NCBI GenBank assembly: GCA_902760805.1
Contig: CACWHY010000001.1
Coordinates: 124,001-188,000, forward strand
From: Ruminococcus flavefaciens
Lineage (GTDB): Bacteria > Bacillota > Clostridia > Oscillospirales > Ruminococcaceae
Length of the DNA: 64,000 bases
Direction: 5' to 3'
Below the pieces are notes generated by a model. The model saw only the letters and a program-made list of their open reading frames with translations, ran no database searches and was not told the DNA's origin. The translations under genes and the position numbers were made by a program. Positions 7,618-16,197 of this stretch are shown here, piece after piece. Position 1 is the first letter of the stretch; each line of letters begins with the position of its first letter.

Positions 7618-7920
7618 ATGATCGATAAGATTAAATCAGACAGTATGGATCTGCTCTTTGAGGCTATCCTGACGCTGGGATCTGTGGAGGACTGCTATAA
7701 ATTCTTCGACGACCTCTGTACAAGCATCGAGCTGAAGTCATTCGCTCAGCGCCTTCACGTTGCAAGGCTGCTTGACGAGCACAGAGTTTATAACAGCATC
7801 GTTACTGAGACCGGCGCAAGCACAGCAACTATCAGCCGTGTCAACCGCTCCCTCAAGGACGGAAATGACGGATATAACATTGTTTTCGACAGACTCAAGG
7901 AGAAAGGTCTTCTGAAATAA
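7618..7920 (+). CDS. TrpR-like regulator, YerC/YecD family
   Basis: A 100-residue helical DNA-binding protein. The Trp-repressor-like helix-turn-helix is visible in RLLDEHRVYNSIVTETGAST followed by ATISRVNRSL. YerC/YecD proteins are about this length and resemble TrpR but lack a proven tryptophan role. The ATG at 7618 has GGAG 8-10 nt upstream; an earlier GTG frame at 7540 overlaps the promoter. The gene is separated from the GH9 cellulase by only 21 bp with no terminator, so the two are probably cotranscribed. Confidence 0.85.
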   Translation: MIDKIKSDSMDLLFEAILTLGSVEDCYKFFDDLCTSIELKSFAQRLHVARLLDEHRVYNSIVTETGASTATISRVNRSLKDGNDGYNIVFDRLKEKGLLK

Positions 7921-7941
7921 CCCTTTGAAAGGAAGTATCAC

Positions 7942-10788
7942 ATGAAGAAGTTAGGCTTTTTCAAAAGATCGGCGGCCGCCCTCACTGCGGCAGCAACTAT
8001 CCTCACAGGCAGTTCGCTCTCAGCAGGCGCTGCGGTGATCGATCCCGATCATCCCAACAACTATGACAACTTCGCTGAGGCTCTCCAGCTGGCGCTTTGC
8101 TTCTACGATGCAAATAAGTGCGGCGATCAGGTAGGAGAAGACGGCTATTATAGCTGGCGTGACGACTGCCATGTCAAGGATGCCAATATCCCTCTCCAGC
8201 CTATGGATCCTATGCCTACAGTTAACAAGGGCAAGACCGATGAGGAGCTCGGCGACGGCCAGGGCACCGGTACTGCCGATGAGGGCAAGCATAAGGACGG
8301 CGATGACGACCCGGATCTTTATGTGGGCGTCAATATGTCAAACGAGTTCATCAAGGCCAACAAAAAGTATCTTGATCCCGACGGCGATGGCTGTGTTGAC
8401 CTGACAGGCGGCTGGCACGACGCCGGAGACCACGTTAAGTTCGGCCTTCCGGGAAGCTACTCAGCATCTACTCTGGGCTGGGGCTATTACGAGTTCCCTG
8501 AGGCCTACAAGGAGATAGGCGTTGAGGATCACGTTATAGACGAGCTCCGCTGGATCAACGATTACTTCATGAAGGCTACCTTCCTCGATGATGACGACAA
8601 GGTAGTAGCCTACTGCTATCAGGTGGGCGAAGGAAATAACGACCATAACTACTGGTGCGCACCTGAGCTCCAGGTGGACGGAACAGTGGTCGCTTCCTCT
8701 TCATGCGCAGTTAAGAGACCTGCATATTTCGCAACAACTGAGATGCCCGCTTCTGACCAGTGTGCAGGTGCTGCGGCTTCTCTGGCTATAAACTACCTCA
8801 ATTTCAAGGATAAAGACCCCGAGTACGCTGCTGAGAGCCTTAAATACGCCAAGGCACTCTACGATTTCGCAGTTGATACCCATGTGGAAGAATGGACTCC
8901 CGGAACAGTTCCCAACTGCCACAGCCTTGGCTATGACGGCGGTTTCTATACCTCCAGCTATGACTACGATGAGCTGGCTTGGGCAGCTGTATGGCTGTAC
9001 TACTGTACTGAAAATTACGACTACATCAACGATATCGTTGCAGTTGACGAGGAGACCACCAACGCAAAGGGCGCTCACCCTTATACAGGCTACCTGAAGC
9101 GTATCATGACTGACACCGGCAACTGCTGGCAGAACATCTGGGTACACTGCTGGGATACAGTATGGGGCGGAGTTTTCGCAAAGCTGGCTCCTGTTACCAA
9201 CACAGCCCGTGACTGGTACATCTTCCACTGGAACCTTGAGTTCTGGTCAGGCGTAGATGCCAAGACTGCCGAGCAGAAGAACTCTGAAAAAGGCATTGAG
9301 TCCAAGGACGAGGAAGGAAATGTAACATACACAAAGCCTATGAGAGACTGGTATGTTGCAACTACAACTCACAAGTATTTCGGAATGGACGACCTTCTCT
9401 GGAACACTCCTATGACTTATGACCAGATCAAGGACCTTCCCGATAACGAGCAGGTAAACAACTTCATCGCAACATCTCCTAACGGCTACGCAGTAGTTGC
9501 CGGCTACGGAAGCGCACGTTACAACACAGCAGCAGGCCTCCAGGCTATGGTCTACACTAAGGAGACAGGCGATATGACCTTCGCTCTTTGGGCTAAGGAT
9601 CAGATGGAGTATATCCTGGGCGACAACCCCATGGGATACGCTTACGAGGTAGGCTACGAGAACAGCTATGCTTCTCTGCCTCACCACCGTTCATCTCACT
9701 GCTCCGCAAAGCAGAGCATGGATGATCCGGTAAATCAGGTACATACTCTCTGGGGCGCTCTGGTGGGCGGTCCTGACCTGAAGGATTACCACCTTGATAT
9801 GACCAAGGAGTATATCTACAACGAGGTAACTGACGACTACAACGCTGCATTCTGCGGCGATCTGGCAGGCCTTTATCAGTACTTCGGAGCTGAGGGCAAG
9901 GAGCTTGCTGATAAGAACTATCCTATCCCCGATTTCGATATGTCCAAGAACGCAAAGGCTGGCTTCGATCAGATCGACGCAAACGGCGATCCGCTCCCTG
10001 TTGGACTTTATGTTTCCGGCGGTAAGAACCAGGAGCAGGAGGACAGCGTTCAGCTTAAGATCGTAGTTCACAACAGAACTATCGATCCTCCTAAGTTCGA
10101 GAGCGACCTGAGAGCAAGATATTATTTCAATGTCAGCGAGGTAAGCGGCGTTGACCAGCTCATGCCTATCCGTATCGACTACGACCAGGAGAAGAGCTTC
10201 TCAGACGGCAAGAATGAGGCTATCCTCACAGGTCCCGTGAAGTACGATGACAAGGGCACCTACTATGTGGAGATCGCTTGGGAGAACTGTGACTTCTACG
10301 GAAGCAGAGTTTACCAGTTCTGCCTCGGCTACAAGATGGACGAGGAATACAACAAGCAGGCATGGGATTCCAAGAACGACTACAGCTATGCTGACCTTGT
10401 TTCCTTCGAGGACGACAACGACGCAGCTGCTATCACTGACAAGATCACACTTTACGCAGACGGCAAGCTGGTATGGGGCACAGAGCCCGACGGCACAACT
10501 GCTAATGACGTAAAGGAAGAGCCCGCACCTGTAAAGGCTGACTGGGGCGATGCTAACGTTGACAAGAAGGTAGACCTGAATGATGCAGTTGCTATCCTTC
10601 AGTACGTTGCACTTCCTAAAAAGTACCCCCTGACTAGCCAGGGCGAGCTGAACGCAGATGTTATCGATAACGGAACAAGCGGTGTTACCGGTATGGACGC
10701 TCTCGCTATCCAGATGTTCGATGCAAAGCTGTTCACCGCAGCCGATTGGCCAATGTCCAAGGCTAAGATGGAGAGCTATCGCAAGTAA
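7942..10788 (+). CDS. Cellulosomal GH9 endoglucanase (GH9-CBM3-dockerin)
   Basis: A 948-residue secreted enzyme. The signal peptide is about 1-30. The GH9 (alpha/alpha)6 barrel follows, with catalytic Asp160/Asp163 in GGWHDAGDHVKFG, the SLPHHRSSH substrate motif and the acid motif YNEVTDDYNAAF. A CBM3c-like module comes next (about 690-840, LPVGLYVSGG to YQFCLGYKMDEEYN), then a C-terminal dockerin (GDANVDKKVDLNDAVAILQY, second half GVTGMDALAIQMFDA). An acidic insertion of about 70 residues (about 75-150) lies just before the catalytic Asp pair. It should cut cellulose on the cellulosome, with CBM3c steering the chain. It sits behind yerC. Confidence 0.96.
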   Translation: MKKLGFFKRSAAALTAAATILTGSSLSAGAAVIDPDHPNNYDNFAEALQLALCFYDANKCGDQVGEDGYYSWRDDCHVKDANIPLQPMDPMPTVNKGKTDEELGDGQGTGTADEGKHKDGDDDPDLYVGVNMSNEFIKANKKYLDPDGDGCVDLTGGWHDAGDHVKFGLPGSYSASTLGWGYYEFPEAYKEIGVEDHVIDELRWINDYFMKATFLDDDDKVVAYCYQVGEGNNDHNYWCAPELQVDGTVVASSSCAVKRPAYFATTEMPASDQCAGAAASLAINYLNFKDKDPEYAAESLKYAKALYDFAVDTHVEEWTPGTVPNCHSLGYDGGFYTSSYDYDELAWAAVWLYYCTENYDYINDIVAVDEETTNAKGAHPYTGYLKRIMTDTGNCWQNIWVHCWDTVWGGVFAKLAPVTNTARDWYIFHWNLEFWSGVDAKTAEQKNSEKGIESKDEEGNVTYTKPMRDWYVATTTHKYFGMDDLLWNTPMTYDQIKDLPDNEQVNNFIATSPNGYAVVAGYGSARYNTAAGLQAMVYTKETGDMTFALWAKDQMEYILGDNPMGYAYEVGYENSYASLPHHRSSHCSAKQSMDDPVNQVHTLWGALVGGPDLKDYHLDMTKEYIYNEVTDDYNAAFCGDLAGLYQYFGAEGKELADKNYPIPDFDMSKNAKAGFDQIDANGDPLPVGLYVSGGKNQEQEDSVQLKIVVHNRTIDPPKFESDLRARYYFNVSEVSGVDQLMPIRIDYDQEKSFSDGKNEAILTGPVKYDDKGTYYVEIAWENCDFYGSRVYQFCLGYKMDEEYNKQAWDSKNDYSYADLVSFEDDNDAAAITDKITLYADGKLVWGTEPDGTTANDVKEEPAPVKADWGDANVDKKVDLNDAVAILQYVALPKKYPLTSQGELNADVIDNGTSGVTGMDALAIQMFDAKLFTAADWPMSKAKMESYRK

Positions 10789-10844
10789 AATAGAAAGACC
10801 GGAGAAGTCTGGTACTTGTAAAGAAGTATTTATGATTTGAAGAT

Positions 10845-10886
10845 AAGGCTGTGTAACCGCTCAGGTTATGCAGCCTTTCTCTTTTT
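10845..10886 (+). terminator. Terminator after the GH9 gene
   Basis: AGGCTGTGTAACC (10846-10858) pairs with GGTTATGCAGCCT (10864-10876) with one mismatch, followed by a T-rich tract. Its 3' arm overlaps the end of the recombinase remnant on the other strand. Confidence 0.75.
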
Positions 10887-11078
10887 GTCGTACTTCATAC
10901 TGTCAGCAACGGCAGTCGTTACGGCAACATCGAAGCGATAGTGGATCTCAATTTCCTGCGTGCGCTGCATAATGCTCTTGTCAGGGGCGTGGACGACAAT
11001 CTTCTCGATAAGCTCATGCATGATCTCAGACGTAAGCTCCGTGATATGATCATACTTCTGTTCAGAATCATTACAGCC
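10866..11078 (-). pseudogene. Serine recombinase C-terminal remnant (DUF4368-type tail)
   Basis: About 70 codons reading YDHITELTSEIMHELIEKIV, then VVHAPDKS, IEIHYRFDVAVTTAVADSMK and the terminal YDKKRKAA, closed by TAA (10868-10866). This is the C-terminal tail of large serine recombinases of the TnpX/Tn4451-like mobile elements. The catalytic resolvase domain and the rest of the gene are absent. It is the scar of an excised or deleted element, directly next to a truncated feoB. The family call is from recalled tail sequence. Confidence 0.75.
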
Positions 11079-11216
11079 TTATCGTGATGACAGCGGTCAA
11101 TACGCTGATGCTTGCGTCTATCGCACTGACTGCACTCAGCGGAATGTCCATGAGTGGTCACGCTGTACCATTTATGTATGGGCTGATAAACGTGATGACC
11201 GCAAGAAAACTTCACC
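11079..11216. other. Unassigned junction segment between recombinase tail and feoB fragment
   Basis: On the minus strand a frame with four closely spaced cysteine/histidine pairs (CGHHVYQP, CSQCDRRKHQRIDRCHHD) is out of phase with the recombinase tail. It may be the zinc-ribbon part of a degraded mobile-element protein or chance. No plus-strand frame is recognisable. It is best treated as mobile-element debris. Confidence 0.35.
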
Positions 11217-12326
11217 TTGCGATGTCCTATACCGACCATGCTGCACGACCCTGTTGAAAAGCTGCTTACAGGCTGGAATGTTCATCCGTGGATCGTTTCC
11301 ATTTTCAGCATGATGATACCGAACGTGCTGTATTTCACGATCTCTATGGCGAGCTTTGTTTTCGGTGTCAATATCGTATTTGGCTTTCTGGAGGAAACAG
11401 GTTTTCTTGCCCGTGCAGCATATCAGTTTGACGGGCTGCTCTCAAAACTCGGCTTGCAGGGAAAAGCGATCTGCCTTATGTTAATGGGCTTTGGCTGCAC
11501 GATCGGAGGTGCGTGCGGTACCAGAGTGATGGACAACTGGGGGCAGAGGATGCTGGCTATGTCGATCATCTGGGCGATCCCCTGCGCATCGATCTGGTCT
11601 ATCATTCCTGTTGTTTCGGGAATGTTCTTTACATGGTGGCAGACGATGCTTGTGTGTGTTGGAATTCTCCTATATGTGGTCATTACCATGATCGTTGTAT
11701 CCAAAGTGTTCAGCAGAAAGCTCGCACCTGTAGAGGAGCGCAGCGGTATGATCATGGAGCTGCCGCCTTATCACAAGGCGCACTGGAAGCACATCATCAA
11801 GGAGGCGTTTTTCAAGGCGTGGGATATTTTCAAGCGTGCGCTCGGAACAGTCACACTGGTTTCTGTTTTGTTCTATGTACTCTCATTCAGCAAGGACGGT
11901 AATGTGGATAACAGCCTGCTCTATCGTGTGGGCACATTCATCGAACCGGTCACACGGTTCTTTGGAATGGGCTGGCAGACATTCATGGCATTTGTCAGCG
12001 GTGCATTTGCAAAGGAGGCTGTCCTCGGTACGCTGAATGCAGTATTTATGGGGAACAATTCGCTCATGGAGGCGACCTTCTTTGCGAAAACAGTACCTGC
12101 GGATACCGCACTGCTCGGTTCTGCCATGTCATCGGCGATCGCACCGGCAGAGGCGCTTGCATTCATGTTTGCAACGACGTTCAATATCCCATGCCTGATG
12201 GCACTTTCCACGACCTACAAGGAATCTCACTCCCTGAAATGGACATTCAAAGTCGCACTGTTCTATATCTGCAATGCACTGGTGCTGTCCTGCATTGTAC
12301 ATCATATTGCAGATCTTTTCATTTGA
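11217..12326 (+). pseudogene. feoB: Truncated ferrous iron transporter B, permease half only
   Basis: A 369-residue polytopic membrane protein that matches only the C-terminal permease of FeoB: FLEETGFLARAAYQFDGLLS, GKAICLMLMGFGCTIGGACG with TRVMDNWGQR, and FVSGAFAKEAVLGTLNAVF. Full FeoB proteins carry an N-terminal GTPase domain (GxxxxGKS) of several hundred residues, which is missing here and not encoded nearby. No ribosome binding site precedes the first ATG. FeoB-like sequence begins about residue 8 (11238), right where the recombinase debris ends. It is probably a non-functional fragment created by insertion or deletion. Confidence 0.8.
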
Positions 12327-12389
12327 TCCTATCCAAGGAAACAGGGTCAATGACCTTGAGGCTCAGATAGACGCATATGTGCTAAAAAA

Positions 12390-12434
12390 ACAAACAGGAA
12401 GAGACTTCGAAATGAGGTTTCTTCCTGTTTTGCT
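12390..12434 (+). terminator. Terminator of the feoB fragment
   Basis: AAACAGGAAGA (12392-12402) pairs with TCTTCCTGTTT (12420-12430), followed by TTGC. Confidence 0.75.
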
Positions 12435-12480
12435 TATAGCCCGTTGTATATTTCTTTACATGATAGTTGTTGAAAAACTT

Positions 12481-13269
12481 CTATATTAGTTTGAAATGGG
12501 AAAGAGCGTTCCAGATGCCGTCCTCCTCGATAGGAGTCGTAACGTATGAAACGTAAGGGTAGATCTTTTCGGCGCCGCCCATGGCTATGCTGTGAGGAAC
12601 AGCCTCAAGCATGGGAAGGTCATTGGTGCTGTCGCCGATGGCGTAGGCATTTTCCAGAGGGATCCCCAGCTTGTGGAGGATAGTGGCTATGGCAGTTGCC
12701 TTGGAGAATCCTTTTGGCACATTCTCATAGAAGCCGCCCCCACGGTCGATTATGTCGAAATAAGGGCTGATCTCACGGCGGAAGAGCTCCATATCGCAGC
12801 CGGGATTTTCCCAGACCACAAATTTATCGAAGCCGAAATCCGGGTCAGGGACTCTCCGGGAGATGTCGATGCCTGAGGAAACAAAGTTCTCCAAAAACCA
12901 TTTCAGGTCGTCGCTCATGGGAGCCTTATCCTCGAAGAAATACCCGTCCCGGCGCTCGTAGACCGGCGTAACACCGCATTTGAGCAGGGTATCGGCGATC
13001 TGTCGGCAGAAGTCCTGCTGCTGGGTATGGTAGAGAAGGACATCGCCCTTGTACTCGATGTAGGTGCCGCAGCCCAGAAGGTACCCGTCGAAGCCCAGAT
13101 CCCGGATCCTGGGGAGGATGTTGAACTCCGTGCGGCCGGAGTTGATGAAGGTGAGATTGCCCTTTTTTTGAGTCAGCTCAATGGCACGGCGTGTGCTCTC
13201 GGGAATGACCATGCGGGCGTCCTCGGTGATGAGGGTGCCGTCAATATCAAAGAAAATTACGGAAGGCAT
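12481..13269 (-). CDS. HAD-superfamily (Cof/type IIB) phosphatase
   Basis: A 262-residue cytoplasmic HAD hydrolase with motif I FFDIDGTLITED (nucleophile Asp8, acid/base Asp10), motif II INSGRT, and motif III/IV KATAIATIL ... GDSTNDLPML. The cap of about 100 residues inserted between motifs II and III marks the Cof-like IIB subgroup, which commonly dephosphorylates sugar phosphates or nucleotides. AAAGGAG precedes the ATG. It is monocistronic, with its own promoter. Confidence 0.92.
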   Translation of the reverse strand: MPSVIFFDIDGTLITEDARMVIPESTRRAIELTQKKGNLTFINSGRTEFNILPRIRDLGFDGYLLGCGTYIEYKGDVLLYHTQQQDFCRQIADTLLKCGVTPVYERRDGYFFEDKAPMSDDLKWFLENFVSSGIDISRRVPDPDFGFDKFVVWENPGCDMELFRREISPYFDIIDRGGGFYENVPKGFSKATAIATILHKLGIPLENAYAIGDSTNDLPMLEAVPHSIAMGGAEKIYPYVSYVTTPIEEDGIWNALSHFKLI

Positions 13270-13301
13270 GACTTGCTCCTTTGAATGGATTTTGCATACT
13301 A

Positions 13302-13330
13302 ATGATACAACATTGACGAAGAATTGTCAA
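13302..13330 (-). promoter_or_regulatory. Promoter of the HAD phosphatase gene
   Basis: Minus strand TTGACA (13330-13325), 17-bp spacer, TATCAT (13307-13302). Confidence 0.8.
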
Positions 13331-13408
13331 GCTCTTCCGGACTGCAATGGCTGAGAGTAAAAAGACAAGGATGAAATTTGTGCGAAATGTATAAATTTTG
13401 CGGCAATG

Positions 13409-13437
13409 TTGACAAAATTACTGCCAGAGAGTATAAT
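13409..13437 (+). promoter_or_regulatory. Promoter of the GH-A-like secreted protein
   Basis: TTGACA (13409-13414), 17-bp spacer, TATAAT (13432-13437). Confidence 0.88.
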
Positions 13438-13494
13438 TATACTATGGGAAATAATTGGCATTTCAGCTACGACATAAAGCAACAGGAGGTAATC

Positions 13495-16161
13495 ATGAAA
13501 GTGAAAAAAGTAATGGCGGCGGTCTGTGCGGCCTCGATCTTCTCAACGGGAGCCTTCACCGGAGCAGTTTCCGCAGAGGAGAAAACTCCCCATCTTCTTG
13601 ACGTTTCGCAGTTTGTTATACAGGACGAAAATCTGGTCTACATCGGCGCAAGCTATCTGAGGGATGTTTCCTACCTTTTTGATGAGCAGGACAAGGTGCC
13701 TGAGACTGCGGAAAGTCCCACAGTCTCTTCCGACGTGCTGAAGGACACATCTAAGGCAAACTGGACCCCAAATCAGCAAATGGACTACGGAGCTGCCCAG
13801 TTCTACATCGACATGGGAGCCAATTACGTCATCACCGGGATCGCTTTCCTGGATACGAATGGAACTCCCACCTGGACGATCTCTGACGGCGAGCCCTTTG
13901 CATGGCACGACATCGCCGAGGTGAACATGGACTCATACAACTGGTGGCGTGCGGTGACTTTTGAGGACCCTAAGCCTACCCGCTATCTGCATTTCAGCTC
14001 AGATTACTGCGACAGCGGAGTTTCGGAGCTGGCCATATACGGCTATAAGGAGTCGGAGCTGACCTCCGCTCAGAAGGCAAAAACTGCTCCAAAGGAGAAG
14101 AATATCAAGATCCCCACACGGGAGAACGCCGGACTTGCCTTCGGCTTCAACGCCTTCATCGACGACCCAATGACCTCGATCATGGCTGCCGGAAATGTCC
14201 GTGAGTACCACAATCTGAGCTGGCTCATCGACAGCACAGGAAAGGTGAAGTTCACCCAGGGCACATGGGGCGATATGGACTCTTACTACACCGCAATGAA
14301 GGAGCAGGGCATCGACATTATTCCCTGTTTCCAGGGCAGCAGCTCCTACATCTACGGCGAGGAAAAGCAGCCGGAGATCGCAGCTCCCAAGGGCGCAGAC
14401 ACCCTTGACCCGAAGAGCTACACGATCCACGCACAGGCCATGTATCAGGTGGCTGCACGCTACGGCAGCAACAAGAACATCGACCGATCCACGCTGAATA
14501 TCACCGACGCTCAGGAGCCGAAGGTGGGCATGGGGCTGCTGACGGCGCTGGAAAATTCCAACGAGCCCAACAAAAACTGGAGCGGCAAGTCCAGCTACTA
14601 CACGCCCTATGAGCTGGCGGCAATGTGTTCCGCTGACTACGACGGTCACGAGGGAGCTATCCCAAATGCTGGAGTCAAGACCGCCGACCCGGATCTCAAG
14701 CTGGCAATGGGCGGACTTGTGGGCTACAAGACCATGCTGGAGTACCTTGACCAGATGAAGCTGTGGTTTGACTACAACCGCAAGGACGGCAAGTTCGCCG
14801 TGGACATCATCAACGTCCACATCGGCGCCGACAGCAACCCCATAGAGGACAGCTCTCTTGCGGATACTGTCTTCAAGCTGAAGCAGTGGATAAACAAGAA
14901 CGCTCCCGGTACTGAGCTGTGGATCTCGGAATTCGAGGTACCCATGAGCGACTGCGAGGTGGAAGGCACCGACAACCATGACAACGAGGAGTACCAGCTC
15001 CGGTACGCCGAGAGAGTTGCCAGAACATACCTCACAGCCTACGCCGCCGGAGCCGACCGGATAACCAAGTTCCAGCTCCGTGACGAGGGTGAGGGCGTTT
15101 ACTACAACTCCGGACTTGTGGGACAGAAGGGAAGCTGGAAGAAAAAGCCGGCCTGGTACTATCTTTCCTGCATGAACAGCGTTTTGGAGGGAACTGAGCC
15201 GCTCCCGGCTGATCCATGGGATTGGAGCTGGGGATATGACAAAGACAACTTTTTTGGAGGCCTTGACCCCGGAGAGTATTCAAAGCCTGAGGTCATGACC
15301 TCTGAGTTCATCGAGGTGAAAAACGACACCCTTGTTCGTGAGGTCGTGTGCGTCTGGACACCCACAAACGGCGGTGATCCGGTGGAGTACAGCCTCTCTG
15401 TTGACGAGGGGAAGCACGCTTACCTGACAGTTCCGGAAGTTGGCATAGCTGAGGGAAGGACAACGGAGCTTACCGTTAAAAACGGCAAGGTCACCGTAGA
15501 AGCCGGCGAAACACCGGTTTTCCTGACCATCACCAAAACCCCCATGACCATACTCAACGGCAGGAACAACATGATACGCCCCACACTTCTCGCCATGAAC
15601 GAGGACAAGTCCGGCGAGACCTGCGACCTTTCCGCAGCTCCCAAGGACGCCGCACTGAACCAGTTCTACCGTATGTTTGACGAGCCGGACACCATGCCCG
15701 ACCCGATCTACGGCGACACCGACGGCATGGAGACTCCCTCCACAAACTCCAACCAGTCGAATGCGGTGGAGTACGCATTCTTCGACAAGGAGTACGTTTT
15801 CAACGGATTTGCGGTCTATGACACCTACGGAACAGGCGAGATCTCGGTCTATGACGCCCATACGGACAAGCTGCTGTGGACAAATGACCTGGGCGGCTAT
15901 ATGTACCGTGCAGTCAAGCTGACTGAGGACTCCGCCCCTACGGACTGCCTGCGCATCGAGCGAAAGGGCGGCGACATGAACGAGCTTGCCCTCTACGGCT
16001 ATGAGGCTCCCCAGCGCCCCGACTGGGACGTTGACAAAAACGGCGTTTGGAACACCTTCGACCTGATCCTTATGCGCCAGGAAGTGGCCGATGATACGGG
16101 AAATTACACCGCCGCTGACCTTATAGGTCTGGGAGATCACCTCCTTGGCAGAACAAAATAA
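13495..16161 (+). CDS. Secreted GH-A-clan-like glycosidase with half dockerin
   Basis: An 888-residue exported protein. The signal peptide is about 1-27 (ending VSA). A discoidin/F5-8C-like beta-sandwich follows (about 45-195, ending YLHFSSDYCDSGVSELAIYG). The central TIM-barrel-like domain (about 210-570) has the acid/base motif NSNEPN (Glu357) and the nucleophile-like WISEFEV (Glu479). A second discoidin-like module (about 740-840, ending LRIERKGGDMNELALYGYE) is followed by a tail with one good dockerin calcium loop (DVDKNGVWNTFDLILMRQEV), its second repeat lacking acidic ligands. The ATG follows CAGGAGG. The exact GH family and substrate are not recognised. Confidence 0.8.
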   Translation: MKVKKVMAAVCAASIFSTGAFTGAVSAEEKTPHLLDVSQFVIQDENLVYIGASYLRDVSYLFDEQDKVPETAESPTVSSDVLKDTSKANWTPNQQMDYGAAQFYIDMGANYVITGIAFLDTNGTPTWTISDGEPFAWHDIAEVNMDSYNWWRAVTFEDPKPTRYLHFSSDYCDSGVSELAIYGYKESELTSAQKAKTAPKEKNIKIPTRENAGLAFGFNAFIDDPMTSIMAAGNVREYHNLSWLIDSTGKVKFTQGTWGDMDSYYTAMKEQGIDIIPCFQGSSSYIYGEEKQPEIAAPKGADTLDPKSYTIHAQAMYQVAARYGSNKNIDRSTLNITDAQEPKVGMGLLTALENSNEPNKNWSGKSSYYTPYELAAMCSADYDGHEGAIPNAGVKTADPDLKLAMGGLVGYKTMLEYLDQMKLWFDYNRKDGKFAVDIINVHIGADSNPIEDSSLADTVFKLKQWINKNAPGTELWISEFEVPMSDCEVEGTDNHDNEEYQLRYAERVARTYLTAYAAGADRITKFQLRDEGEGVYYNSGLVGQKGSWKKKPAWYYLSCMNSVLEGTEPLPADPWDWSWGYDKDNFFGGLDPGEYSKPEVMTSEFIEVKNDTLVREVVCVWTPTNGGDPVEYSLSVDEGKHAYLTVPEVGIAEGRTTELTVKNGKVTVEAGETPVFLTITKTPMTILNGRNNMIRPTLLAMNEDKSGETCDLSAAPKDAALNQFYRMFDEPDTMPDPIYGDTDGMETPSTNSNQSNAVEYAFFDKEYVFNGFAVYDTYGTGEISVYDAHTDKLLWTNDLGGYMYRAVKLTEDSAPTDCLRIERKGGDMNELALYGYEAPQRPDWDVDKNGVWNTFDLILMRQEVADDTGNYTAADLIGLGDHLLGRTK

Positions 16162-16196
16162 AAAAGGCCGTCCAGAGCGATCTCCGGACGGCTTTT
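16162..16196. terminator. Bidirectional terminator
   Basis: GCCGTCC (16167-16173) pairs with GGACGGC (16186-16192), flanked by A and T runs, between convergent genes. Confidence 0.85.
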
Positions 16197-16197
16197 C

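Noticed and set aside
11513-11902. Alternative frames within the feoB fragment
   Set aside because: The 11217 frame holds the membrane segments and FeoB motifs; the others are shadows.
13999-14979. 326-codon minus-strand frame inside the GH-A-like gene
   Set aside because: The plus-strand gene has signal peptide, promoter and domain motifs; the antisense frame has none.
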